A stretch of DNA of 64,000 bases from Dyella monticola (GTDB taxonomy: Bacteria > Pseudomonadota > Gammaproteobacteria > Xanthomonadales > Rhodanobacteraceae), in the NCBI RefSeq assembly GCF_003363155.1, contig NZ_QRBE01000005.1, forward strand, positions 186,001 through 250,000, read 5' to 3'. The notes below the pieces were generated by a model. It searched no databases. It saw only the letters and a list, made by a program, of their open reading frames with translations, and was not told the origin of the DNA. Shown one piece after another: positions 21,790 through 30,323 of the stretch (position 1 is the stretch's first letter; each line of letters starts with the position of its first letter). A program made the position numbers and the translations under genes.

Positions 21790-23232
21790 ATGCGTCTGCA
21801 TATTGTTGCGGCTGCTGTCGGATTGACGCTTGCCCTCGCGGGTTGCGTAACCAGCGGCGGGCTGCATCCGAACGGCACGCTTACTGATCCTTCCTCGCTC
21901 AAAACCGAGCGCAGCCTGGCGGGCGTGCAGGTTTCCGATGCAGCCTGGCCGAAAGAGGACTGGTGGACGGCCCTGGGTGATCCGCAGCTCAGCGCGTTGA
22001 TCGCCGAAGCGCTGCGCGACAATCCGGGCCTGGCCGAAGCCGATGCGCGTGCGCGTCAGGCACAAGCCGCCGCCGGTGCGGCCGACGCGTCGCGGCAGCC
22101 GACGTTCAACGTCGGCGCCAGCGTGGCCGAAGCGCGCATTCCCACGTCATTTCCCGCGCTGGGCAACGGTCACCTCGGCGCGGCCAAGTATGTCTATGGC
22201 AGCTTCAAGTGGGATCTGGACCTGTGGGGCGGCCATCGCGCGGCGTGGCAGGCGGCATTGGGTGAGCAGCGTGCGGCGGATGTCGACGCGCAGGCTGCAC
22301 GCATCGAATTGTCCACCAACGTTGCGCGTGCCTACGTGCAGCTTGGCTATGCGTACACCGAGCAGGATGTCGCCCAGGCCGAATTGAAGCGCGCGAACGA
22401 CGCGCGCGATCTCACACGCCAGCGCGTGGCGGCCGGCATCGACAACCAGATGCAGCTCAAGCAGAGCGATTCCGAAGTCGCCACGGCCGAAGGCGAAAAA
22501 GCACAAGCCGATCGCGCCGTCGACGCCGCGCGCATTGCGCTGGCGGTATTGCTCGGCAAAGGACCCGATCGCGGCCAGGACATCACGCGTCCGCAACTGT
22601 TGCCGCCAGCTGCATTGAGCGTACCCGGCAACGTGTCGGTGGAGCTGGTCGGCCATCGCGCGGACCTCGTTGCGGCGCGCTGGCGCGTGGAAGCGGCGAG
22701 CAAAGGCATCACGTCGGCCAAGGCCGAATTCCTGCCGGACGTGAACATCAGCGCGCTCGCCGGCCTGATCAATTTCGGCGGCGCCAACCTGCTCTCGCTG
22801 CAGAACCGCTTTTATGAAGCTGCACCGGCGATCAGCCTGCCGATTTTCGACGGCGGTCGTCGCCGCGCCAATTTGAACAGCAAGGATGCCGAGTACGACC
22901 TCGCCGTCGCGCAGTACAACAAGACCCTGGTGTCTGCCGTCGATGAAGTCGCCGATGACTATGACGCCATCGCTTCGCTGCAGCAGCAGGTCGCGGCGCA
23001 GCAACGCGCGCTGGATGCGGCGAACGATGCGTGGACCCTGGCCGAGCAGCGTTACAAGGCCGGCATCGGCAGCTATCTGGAAGCGCTCAGCGTGCGCCAG
23101 GAACTGCTGGCCGCCGAACAGCGCATGGCCGGGCTCCACGCGCAGCAATCGGATCTCAATGTGCAGCTGATCCAGGCACTCGGCGGCGGCTTCAGGCCGC
23201 AAGCCGACACCGAACAACTTTCCTCCAAATAA
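21790..23232 (+). CDS. Outer-membrane efflux lipoprotein (OprM/NodT type)
   Basis: 480 residues from ATG 21790; the frame is open further upstream, but only from here is there a lipoprotein signal (MRLHIVAAAVGLTLALAGC, lipid Cys19). TolC-fold channel with two repeats: DWWTALGDPQLSALIAEALRDNPGLAEADARARQAQ and later AAPAISLPIFDGGRRRANLNSKDAEYDLAVAQY. Second gene of the marR-emrAB operon, providing the outer-membrane duct. Confidence 0.95.
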   Translation: MRLHIVAAAVGLTLALAGCVTSGGLHPNGTLTDPSSLKTERSLAGVQVSDAAWPKEDWWTALGDPQLSALIAEALRDNPGLAEADARARQAQAAAGAADASRQPTFNVGASVAEARIPTSFPALGNGHLGAAKYVYGSFKWDLDLWGGHRAAWQAALGEQRAADVDAQAARIELSTNVARAYVQLGYAYTEQDVAQAELKRANDARDLTRQRVAAGIDNQMQLKQSDSEVATAEGEKAQADRAVDAARIALAVLLGKGPDRGQDITRPQLLPPAALSVPGNVSVELVGHRADLVAARWRVEAASKGITSAKAEFLPDVNISALAGLINFGGANLLSLQNRFYEAAPAISLPIFDGGRRRANLNSKDAEYDLAVAQYNKTLVSAVDEVADDYDAIASLQQQVAAQQRALDAANDAWTLAEQRYKAGIGSYLEALSVRQELLAAEQRMAGLHAQQSDLNVQLIQALGGGFRPQADTEQLSSK

Positions 23233-23260
23233 TTTTTAGCGCTTCCTAAGGCAGACTCCC

Positions 23261-24448
23261 ATGTCCAGTCCGAATCCCAACACCGCAGACACGCCGGTCG
23301 CGCAGGCACCGCCTACCAACAAGCGGCGCAGCATTCTGATGCGGTTGCTGCTGGTGATCCTCGTGCTTGCCGCCATCGCTTTCACGATCTGGTATTTCCT
23401 CGTGGGCCGTTGGTATGAAGGTACCGACGATGCGTACGTCAACGGCAATATCGTGCAGATCACGCCGCGCATCGCCGGCACCGCCACCAGCATCACCGCT
23501 GACGACGGCGATTTTGTGCAGCAAGGCCAGGTGATGGTGAAGCTCGACCGGTCCGACGCCGATGTCGAACTGCAGCGCGCGGCCGCCAACCTCGCCAACA
23601 CCGTGCGCCGTGTGCGTGGTCTGTACAGCACGGTCTCCGGCGCGAAGGCGCAGGTGGCGGTGGAGAAGGTCGCGTTGCAAAGAGCGCAGGCCGATTACAA
23701 CCGCCGTCGTGATCTGGCCAAGACCGGCGCGATTTCGGCGGAGGAATTGGCTCACGCACGCGATGCGCTCACCGCCGCGCAAAGCGCGCTTACGACGTCC
23801 CAGCAGCAATTGCAGACCAACCAGGTGCTGGTCGATGACACCGTGGTCGCCTCGCATCCGGACGTGAAAGCCGCCGCTGCACAGTACCGCGCTGCCTATC
23901 TGGACGATGTGCGCACGGTAATGGTGGCACCGGTGACCGGTTATGTCGCCAAGCGCACCGTGCAGGTGGGCCAGCGCGTGCAGCCGGGTGCCGCACTGAT
24001 GGCCATCGTGCCGCTGCATCAAGTGTGGGTGGATGCGAACTTCAAGGAAACGCAGCTCACGCACATGCGCATCGGCCAGCCGGTGGAAATCACCTCCGAC
24101 GTCTACGGCAGCTCGGTGAAATACAAGGGTCAGGTCGAGAGTCTTGGCGTGGGCACGGGTAGCGCGTTCTCGCTGCTGCCGGCGCAGAACGCCACCGGCA
24201 ACTGGATCAAGATCGTGCAGCGCATCCCGGTGCGCGTGGTGTTCACCGATCCGTCGCAGCTGGACAAGAACCCGTTGCGCATCGGCATGTCGCTCGACAC
24301 GGACGTGGATCTGCACAATCAGAACGGCCTGGCGCTGTCGCAACAGGCGCGCACCGAGCCGCGCTTCAGCACGGACGTCTATCACGACCAGCTGGGCAAG
24401 GCGAACGAACAGATCCAGGCCATCATCCACGCGAATATGGGTAAGTGA
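23261..24448 (+). CDS. emrA: EmrA-type membrane fusion protein
   Basis: 395 residues. One N-terminal transmembrane segment (RLLLVILVLAAIAFTIWYFLVG, about residues 27-48) follows a short cytoplasmic tail. Biotinyl-lipoyl and alpha-hairpin domains follow (YEGTDDAYVNGNIVQITPRIAGTATSI is the EmrA/HlyD signature; VSGAKAQVAVEKVALQRAQADYNRRRDLAKTGAISAEELAHARDAL the hairpin). It couples the MFS pump EmrB to the outer-membrane lipoprotein. Confidence 0.96.
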   Translation: MSSPNPNTADTPVAQAPPTNKRRSILMRLLLVILVLAAIAFTIWYFLVGRWYEGTDDAYVNGNIVQITPRIAGTATSITADDGDFVQQGQVMVKLDRSDADVELQRAAANLANTVRRVRGLYSTVSGAKAQVAVEKVALQRAQADYNRRRDLAKTGAISAEELAHARDALTAAQSALTTSQQQLQTNQVLVDDTVVASHPDVKAAAAQYRAAYLDDVRTVMVAPVTGYVAKRTVQVGQRVQPGAALMAIVPLHQVWVDANFKETQLTHMRIGQPVEITSDVYGSSVKYKGQVESLGVGTGSAFSLLPAQNATGNWIKIVQRIPVRVVFTDPSQLDKNPLRIGMSLDTDVDLHNQNGLALSQQARTEPRFSTDVYHDQLGKANEQIQAIIHANMGK

Positions 24449-24455
24449 TGCGACC

Positions 24456-24486
24456 GCTCCCTCCTCTACGAGCAGGAGGGGAGGGC
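24456..24486. repeat. CCCTCC palindromic repeat between emrA and emrB
   Basis: gctccctcctctacgagcaggagg ggaggg is a degenerate relative of the elements at 2150 and 16597, placed in the 86-base emrA-emrB spacer. Confidence 0.6.
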
Positions 24487-24534
24487 GATGAAGCAACCAC
24501 GCATCACCGATAGATCATCAGTTCGGGAAACACC

Positions 24535-26055
24535 ATGAGCTCCCACTTCCGTCCACCCAACCTGGTCCTTGCGACGATTGGTTTGTCGCTGGCCACGTTT
24601 ATGCAGGTGTTGGACACCACCATCGCCAACGTGTCGCTGCCGACCATCGCCGGCAACCTCGGCGTGAGCCAGGACCAGAGCACGTGGGTGATCACCTCCT
24701 TTGCGGTGAGCAATGCCATTGCGTTGCCGCTCACCGGATTCCTTACCCGCCGCTTCGGCGAGGTGAAGCTGTTCGTGTGGGCGACGCTTGCGTTCTCGCT
24801 CGCTTCGCTGTTGTGCGGTATCGCGCAGAGCATGAGCATGTTGATCGTGTTCCGTACCCTGCAAGGTGCGGTCGCAGGTCCCATGTATCCGATCACGCAA
24901 GCGCTGCTGATCTCGATCTATCCACCCGCCAAGCGAAGTATGGCGCTCGCCTTGCTGGCGATGGTGACGGTGGTGGCGCCGATTGCCGGTCCGATCCTCG
25001 GTGGTTGGATTACCGACAACTATTCGTGGCCGTGGATCTTTTTCATCAACGTGCCGATCGGCATTTTTGCCAGTACCGTGGTGGCCAATCAGCTGCGCCT
25101 GCGCGAAGTGGTGACGCAACGCCCGAAGATCGACTATGTGGGCTTGTTCACCCTGGTGGTCGGCATCGGAGCGCTGCAGGTGGTGCTCGACAAAGGCAAT
25201 GACGAAGATTGGTTCAACTCCACCTTCATCGTCGTCACCGCGATCATTTCCGCGATCGCCATTGCGATCTTCCTGATCTGGGAACTGACCGACAAGGATC
25301 CAATCGTTGATCTGAAGCTGTTCCGACATCGCAATTTCCGCATGGGTACGATCGCGCTGGTGCTGGCGTACGCCGCATTCTTCGCGATCGGCCTGCTGGT
25401 GCCGCAATGGTTGCAGATCAACCTCGGCTACACCGCCACCTGGGCCGGTTTTGCGACCGCGCCACTGGGTGTGTTGCCCGTGATGCTGACCTTCATCGTA
25501 GGCAAGTACGCCACGCGCTTCGATCTGCGCTTGCTGACCAGCGGCGCGTTCGTGGTGATGGGCGCGACCTGTTTCCTGCGTGCGGACTTCTACATCGGCA
25601 TCGACTTCGCACACGTTGCGCTGGTGCAGTTGCTGCAAGGCTTGGGCGTGGCGTTCTTCTTCATGCCGGTGACGACGATTTTGCTGTCGGACCTGCAGCC
25701 GCATGAAATCGCTGCAGGCGGCGGCGTGGCTACCTTTCTGCGTACGGTGGGTGCGAGTTTCTCCGCATCGCTTACCACCTTCCTGTGGCAGCGTCGCGGC
25801 GTGCTGCATCACTCGCAGCTCACCGAACAGATCACGCCGTACAACCCGATCGTGCAACAAGCCACAGCTCAGACCGGCGATTCGCAATCGGTGCTGGCAG
25901 TACTCAACGAGTCGATCACGGCACAAGGCTTGCAGATTTCCTTCAACGAAATCTTCTACGCCCTGGGCTGGATCTTCCTGTCGCTGATCGTGGTGATCTG
26001 GATGGCCAAGCCACCGTTCGCGGCGAAAGCCGGGGCAGGAGGGGGCGGGCATTGA
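24535..26055 (+). CDS. emrB: EmrB/QacA-type MFS drug:proton antiporter (DHA2, 14 TM)
   Basis: 506 residues. Motif D1 LATFMQVLDTTIANVSLPTIAGNLG is at the N-terminus, motif A GFLTRRFGEVKLF follows, and motif C MVTVVAPIAGPILGGWITDNYSWPWIFFINVPIG is complete. Hydrophobicity supports about 14 transmembrane helices. Last gene of the operon; probably exports hydrophobic toxicants through EmrA and the lipoprotein channel. Confidence 0.96.
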   Translation: MSSHFRPPNLVLATIGLSLATFMQVLDTTIANVSLPTIAGNLGVSQDQSTWVITSFAVSNAIALPLTGFLTRRFGEVKLFVWATLAFSLASLLCGIAQSMSMLIVFRTLQGAVAGPMYPITQALLISIYPPAKRSMALALLAMVTVVAPIAGPILGGWITDNYSWPWIFFINVPIGIFASTVVANQLRLREVVTQRPKIDYVGLFTLVVGIGALQVVLDKGNDEDWFNSTFIVVTAIISAIAIAIFLIWELTDKDPIVDLKLFRHRNFRMGTIALVLAYAAFFAIGLLVPQWLQINLGYTATWAGFATAPLGVLPVMLTFIVGKYATRFDLRLLTSGAFVVMGATCFLRADFYIGIDFAHVALVQLLQGLGVAFFFMPVTTILLSDLQPHEIAAGGGVATFLRTVGASFSASLTTFLWQRRGVLHHSQLTEQITPYNPIVQQATAQTGDSQSVLAVLNESITAQGLQISFNEIFYALGWIFLSLIVVIWMAKPPFAAKAGAGGGGH

Positions 26056-26158
26056 GCTCCCTCCTACCTCGCTTTGCTAACTATTGGCTGATCTACCCGG
26101 ACGCCAGCATTCACTATAGCTCTGCTGTTGTGCGCGCGATCCGCGATCACGGCAATCT

Positions 26159-26272
26159 TCACAGTAGGTTCCCCAACGCAGTCCATTCGCGGTAGTGGGT
26201 GCCTGTGATTCGGTGCTGACAAGCTGTCAGCGCTATCAGCGTGGCAAGTCCAAAGACTGTTGCGCACATCAT
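26159..26272 (-). CDS. 37-residue lipopeptide, remnant of a duplicated immunity lipoprotein
   Basis: ATG at 26272 overlaps the upstream stop in a TGATG junction, implying translational coupling. The product is MMCATVFGLATLIALTAC (lipobox LTAC, Cys18) plus 19 residues. The leader is nearly identical in DNA and protein to the internal leader of the fused immunity domain (shared gctgtcagcgctatcagcgt at 26223 and 26945), so it is best read as a truncated second copy of the immunity gene. A functional micro-lipoprotein cannot be excluded. Confidence 0.55.
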   Translation of the reverse strand: MMCATVFGLATLIALTACQHRITGTHYREWTALGNLL

Positions 26273-27039
26273 CAGTCCCTGGCCTTGAAGTCCCTGACCT
26301 TGGCGTCGTGGACGGACATGTCGCAGACGTAGTGGTCCTGCCCGGAAGGTGTGCGCAGTCCAGGAGGCACGGTGGCTTTCCAATTGATGCGCACACCTTT
26401 AGGTAGATGGGCATCCGTGCCGTAAATGAATCCCGGAACCAACGGAATCTGATCCGTCAATGTCTTTCCTTCATCGCCCCATGTCATTGTCACAAACAAG
26501 GAGTCACTTGTGACGGACATCGTGTACCGCTTCGAACTCTCCACAGAGTCTGCGGTATGTTCATGGATATCGTATTGAAGCCAATGAAACGAACGGCCGC
26601 CGTCAGTTGAATAGGCAAGGTAGTTCCTGCATCCACGATCACCGCACAGACGGGGCGATGCCTTGGGAACAACCACATTCATGCCGGTCGGATCGTCGAT
26701 GATGAGTTTCCCAACGAATCCGCTGACCCAAAAGCCGCCTTCACTGATCTCTGTGCGTATGCCCTGCTTGGTGTCGTTGTACCAGACTTGTCCATCACAA
26801 CCGTCGTAGTTTTCCACTGTCATGAAGCGGCGGTCGTCGATGCGGTAGAAGACTTGCGGCGGTACGTCGTGTGTTACCCAGTGCAGTTCGGTCGCTTGGG
26901 GTTGTGACGGCTGTATCGCATCCTGCCCTTGCTCCTGCTGGCAGGCTGTCAGCGCTATCAGCGTCACAAGCCCCCAGGCCACCTTCCGTTTCAGTAAGTG
27001 CACTCCCTGCAGGTAGCCAGCCTGCACGGCCTTGCGCAT
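26272..27039 (-). CDS. Possible free immunity lipoprotein from an internal start
   Basis: In the same frame as the fusion, ATG 27039 has GGTGG 8-9 nt upstream and would make a 255-residue lipoprotein with the lipid Cys at position 33. A CTG at 26994 with GGGAG 8 nt upstream, or GTG at 26982, would give shorter leaders. Immunity to Tle-type lipases is normally a separate periplasmic lipoprotein, so internal initiation would reconcile the missing stop codon with function. Inference only. Confidence 0.4.
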   Translation of the reverse strand: MRKAVQAGYLQGVHLLKRKVAWGLVTLIALTACQQEQGQDAIQPSQPQATELHWVTHDVPPQVFYRIDDRRFMTVENYDGCDGQVWYNDTKQGIRTEISEGGFWVSGFVGKLIIDDPTGMNVVVPKASPRLCGDRGCRNYLAYSTDGGRSFHWLQYDIHEHTADSVESSKRYTMSVTSDSLFVTMTWGDEGKTLTDQIPLVPGFIYGTDAHLPKGVRINWKATVPPGLRTPSGQDHYVCDMSVHDAKVRDFKARD

Positions 27040-28956
27040 CTCGTCACCCACCGTCTGCGGATCGATGCCATCGGGCACGGGCGGGATTGCCAGCGTACCC
27101 TCCACAAAATAGGGATCGGTAAAGTTCAACCAGTCCGCATCGCGGATCAGGCGCGCCCAGAAATCGGGTGAGTCGTACGCATCGCAGAAGCCGATGGGCA
27201 GGTCCCACGCCGCTACCTTGCGCATGAAGGGTTCGAACTGGGGCAGCGTGCTGTGATTGGTCGGCATCGGCTGGTAGTGCTCGATGCGCTTGAGCATTTC
27301 GGCTCGCGTCTCGAGTCGCTCTACTGGCATGCCGGTGGACGAGGGTACAAGGTCGGACGCGACCATTTTTTCCCGGTCGTGGATCGATTCGAGATAAGGA
27401 ATGCTGGCGTCGAGGTATTTGCCTTCATTATCGCGCGCGCCAAGGTCGTCCTGATCACGACGGGCCTCGTCAAAATAGCGATCGACTGCTTGGTAAGCCA
27501 TGGTGTCGTCGTCCTTCACTCGCGTGACTCTGCGCCGGTGAGACCCTGGCATGTCTTCTGCGGTAACCGGGTAAGGCACCTGCTCCGCGTTGATAGTCAC
27601 CACTTGGTCGGGATGGGGCACGGCCCACAGCATCGGGTTGCCATGAGTGCCGTTCCAGAAGTCCGTGGCCTCGGCGTCCGGCTCGGGGTTAGCGATAGGC
27701 GGCAGCGTGCCGAACTTCTTCATACCCGGTGCGTCGCCGCACGCGGTGCCGCGTGCGAGCATGCGCTGCTTGACGGTGTCGCCCAGTTCGGCAATCAGAT
27801 CGTTGCTGACGCCCTGCCAGCCGATGCTTTGCAGCGCGATCGAACCCATCACGCGATCGTGCGGATTGAAATAGACGTAGAGCCGGCCGTGATTGTCCCG
27901 CTCCTTGATGCCGTTGACGACGGCATCGGGGTGCCATAGCTCCTTCTGCAGCGTCGCGCCGACGTGAAGCTGCTCGCGGTCTTCTTCGGTGGGTATCTTT
28001 TTATCGCGCTGGATCCGGTTGGCCACATTGCGAAAGGTGTTGATGCGGGCGGATGTCGTGGGGCGCTCACTGCCGCACACCAGGGCGTCGGTTCGCTTGT
28101 CCTGGAGAGCAAAGGGGGAATTCATCACCACCAGCGCATCCGGTGCGCGGGTCTTGCACATCAGCGTGGCGGCCATCGCCACCATGGTGCCCTGGCTGTG
28201 CGCCATCACGGTGATCGTGTCCTGGGGATGGCGCTGGCGAATGCGGTCGATCAGGTTCGCCAGGCGCTGCGCCGCATGCGCATAGTATTGGCGGCCGGGT
28301 GCATCGTGCAGTTCGCGGTCCCATTCGGTGTTGAACCATTGCAGATTGACTGCGCCGAACACGCGGCAGTCGAAGCCTTTATCGCTCCAGAGTTGCTGAA
28401 GATTGTTGGTGCCGTTCTGGAACGGGCCGCCGCCCCAGTACCAGGGGCCTTTGCCTTGGCCGCGCGTGGTTTCCCACTGATCGTCGCCTTGGATGTTTCG
28501 AAGCGGTACCTTCCACCTGCGTTCCTCGCCGTCTTTCGGGCGATAGCCCCAGTAGAAGCGAATGACCGGTGAACGGCCATCGTTATCCTTGGTGAGCTGA
28601 CGGGGGATTAACTTTTTCTGCGCTTTATCATTGTTGGTGTAACTATTTGGCTTCAGATCTTTACGCCCAAGTCGATCATTGAGCCCGTTACAAAGCGCTT
28701 GTTCCGCCGCTTCATACCACTCACCCTCCGAGTTCACCCCATGCACAAAAATAATGATCCCCGGCAAATGCGGCGGAACGCGACACTCGGCGCACACCTC
28801 GTAGCCCTCGGGCGTCTGGTACGACTCCCAGAAGGGCTGCCCAAGGTGATCGCGTTGCATGGGGACGACGCGCGTGGCCTGTTTGAGTGGATATCGATAC
28901 GCATCGCCACTGTTGTCTGGATCATCTGAAGGGGTCTGGGTCACGTCGTTACTCAT
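26272..28956 (-). CDS. Tle3-like T6SS lipase effector fused to a Tli3-like immunity lipoprotein
   Basis: 894 residues from ATG 28956 (MSNDVTQTPSDD); earlier in-frame starts up to 29070 lack similarity. Residues ~70-400 are an alpha/beta hydrolase of the Tle3 antibacterial phospholipase group: IIIFVHGVNSEGEWYEAAEQ, then nucleophile S254 in MAHSQGTMV. The DUF3274-like region follows (NGIKERDNHGRLYVYFNPHDRVMGS, ALQSIGWQGVS). No Sec signal, as expected for T6SS cargo. At about residue 654, with no stop, the frame runs into a lipoprotein leader (KRKVAWGLVTLIALTAC) and a ~220-residue beta-rich domain typical of immunity partners. No VgrG, PAAR or adaptor gene is nearby, so this is orphan cargo. Confidence 0.85.
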   Translation of the reverse strand: MSNDVTQTPSDDPDNSGDAYRYPLKQATRVVPMQRDHLGQPFWESYQTPEGYEVCAECRVPPHLPGIIIFVHGVNSEGEWYEAAEQALCNGLNDRLGRKDLKPNSYTNNDKAQKKLIPRQLTKDNDGRSPVIRFYWGYRPKDGEERRWKVPLRNIQGDDQWETTRGQGKGPWYWGGGPFQNGTNNLQQLWSDKGFDCRVFGAVNLQWFNTEWDRELHDAPGRQYYAHAAQRLANLIDRIRQRHPQDTITVMAHSQGTMVAMAATLMCKTRAPDALVVMNSPFALQDKRTDALVCGSERPTTSARINTFRNVANRIQRDKKIPTEEDREQLHVGATLQKELWHPDAVVNGIKERDNHGRLYVYFNPHDRVMGSIALQSIGWQGVSNDLIAELGDTVKQRMLARGTACGDAPGMKKFGTLPPIANPEPDAEATDFWNGTHGNPMLWAVPHPDQVVTINAEQVPYPVTAEDMPGSHRRRVTRVKDDDTMAYQAVDRYFDEARRDQDDLGARDNEGKYLDASIPYLESIHDREKMVASDLVPSSTGMPVERLETRAEMLKRIEHYQPMPTNHSTLPQFEPFMRKVAAWDLPIGFCDAYDSPDFWARLIRDADWLNFTDPYFVEGTLAIPPVPDGIDPQTVGDEMRKAVQAGYLQGVHLLKRKVAWGLVTLIALTACQQEQGQDAIQPSQPQATELHWVTHDVPPQVFYRIDDRRFMTVENYDGCDGQVWYNDTKQGIRTEISEGGFWVSGFVGKLIIDDPTGMNVVVPKASPRLCGDRGCRNYLAYSTDGGRSFHWLQYDIHEHTADSVESSKRYTMSVTSDSLFVTMTWGDEGKTLTDQIPLVPGFIYGTDAHLPKGVRINWKATVPPGLRTPSGQDHYVCDMSVHDAKVRDFKARD

Positions 28957-29017
28957 CCTTGGGCCCCTCTCCTCGTTGGCAATACAAGCTTCAATCCTTG
29001 CGCGACTTCGCTGGTGG

Positions 29018-29266
29018 TCAGCGATGTTTCGCACTCTCCTCGCCGGTGCGGCCTTCCACGACTTCGCCATCGGTGATGGCGCGCACGGCTTCGGTTTGGG
29101 AACTCGCCGTCAGATGCGTGCCGCTGTGGGCGCGGGGGTCATAGGTAACCGGGAAAATACCGTGCCGTTGCACATGGCGCTCGACGATGGCCATCAATAG
29201 ATCGTCTTCGCTTGTGCTCGATGCGATGTGATCGTCTTGCGGAAGAAACGGAGGCCTGATGATCAT
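29018..29266 (-). pseudogene. Truncated M23-peptidase-like cargo fragment
   Basis: 82 residues (MIIRPPFLPQDDHIAS...). HGIFPVTYDPRAHSGTHLTA followed by AVRAITDGEVVEGRTGEES matches the start of LytM/M23 peptidase domains (W-H-x-G-x-H-L then P-V-R-A-I-A-D-G-x-V). The rest of the catalytic fold, including the HxH motif, is missing: the frame stops ~15 residues later. Such peptidases are frequent neighbours of T6SS lipases in this order, so I read it as decayed cell-wall-targeting cargo. Confidence 0.5.
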
Positions 29267-29322
29267 GGCTGGTTCATTCCCAAGACAGCAGTGCGGGCGA
29301 TTTGCTTGGATGGTTTTGACAT
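29263..29322 (-). CDS. 19-codon leader ORF coupled to the M23 fragment
   Basis: ATG 29322 has GGGGGAG at good spacing; the peptide MSKPSKQIARTAVLGMNQP ends in a TGA that overlaps the ATG of the fragment at 29266 (ATGA). It is either a genuine short upstream ORF or the shifted N-terminus of the broken peptidase gene. Confidence 0.3.
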   Translation of the reverse strand: MSKPSKQIARTAVLGMNQP

Positions 29323-29471
29323 CGTTTGTGCTCCCCCATGCGTTAGCGCGAGACCTTTCGCGCAAGCGGTAAAGCACATAACGAAAGCGCCTGCGAGTCA
29401 TCCGGAGTCAACCGCGCGCAGGGTAGGGGTGGTCTTTATCTTTGTAGGTGGTCGGCAGATTTCCCTGACCG

Positions 29472-29507
29472 AAAACGACAACGGCCCCGATCGGGGCCGT
29501 TGTTTTA
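29472..29507 (-). terminator. Strong bidirectional intrinsic terminator downstream of pagL-like gene
   Basis: Perfect arms acaacggcccc/ggggccgttgt around a GATC centre (29478-29503), with TTTT on the plus side and GAAAA on the other, so it can end transcripts in both directions. It lies 17 bases after the deacylase stop. Confidence 0.85.
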
Positions 29508-29523
29508 TGCAGCGTTGACAGGC

Positions 29524-30045
29524 TTAGAACGCGAAGCCCACCACCGCCATCGTTTCGCCGCGGTTGGGTTCATGAATACCCGCATTGGAAATGTGGCGAA
29601 TGCCCGCACTCCAATGATCGCCCTGATAACCCACCGTAGTGGTGAATTCATACGCGCTACTCAACGCCGCGGTGCGACCGGTGTGCAGGGTGGGTTGCTC
29701 GCTGATGAAGAGCTTGCGGTACCACGCGCCCGGGGCACCGTAATGGAAACGTACGCCACCGGCGATGAGGCCGATATCGTCGTGCGTGGTGTAGCGGTCG
29801 TTGCTGAAGCGGGCGATGTTGCGGCCGCTGATCCAACCGGCGGTGATGTCCGGCGCCCAGGTGAAATTGCTGCTGCCGATGGCGTGATCGTCGAAGATGA
29901 CTTCGCCGAATGCGACTGGGGTGCTGTAGCTATCCATGTAGCTGACACCGCCTTGCAATTCGAAACGGGCCGCCAGGGCGGGCAGGGTGGGTAATGCGAA
30001 CAACAACACGGCAGCCATGCCGCGTGTGAGGGGATGCATACGCAT
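29524..30045 (-). CDS. PagL-like lipid A 3-O-deacylase
   Basis: 173 residues with a signal peptide (GMAAVLLFALPTLPALA) and an eight-strand barrel-like remainder ending in VVGFAF, a typical C-terminal aromatic. The PagL signature RHISNAGIHEPNRGET near the end contains the catalytic His-x-Ser and the downstream Glu region. Removes the 3-O acyl chain of lipid A in the outer membrane. Monocistronic, followed by a strong terminator. Confidence 0.88.
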   Translation of the reverse strand: MRMHPLTRGMAAVLLFALPTLPALAARFELQGGVSYMDSYSTPVAFGEVIFDDHAIGSSNFTWAPDITAGWISGRNIARFSNDRYTTHDDIGLIAGGVRFHYGAPGAWYRKLFISEQPTLHTGRTAALSSAYEFTTTVGYQGDHWSAGIRHISNAGIHEPNRGETMAVVGFAF

Positions 30046-30323
30046 TCGAGTGACCTATGGGGATAGGGTTGCTGTTTGTGTACTTACAAGTTTACAAATG
30101 ATTAAGGCCGCCTGCCACCCCATATTTGTTCCGTTTTCAGCAACTCAATGTTGCCCGCATGATGCTTAAGTGAAACGACAGCATGGCGTAAGCAAACGCC
30201 GATGCGCGTCCATTAGATAACGCGTCTATAGATTCGCTGTCTTGAACATTCCGACCCGCTGAAGCACGTTTGGTACCGGTGATACGGCCCAGGTCGCATG
30301 CAGGCCTAATGGGTGCAGCGCGC

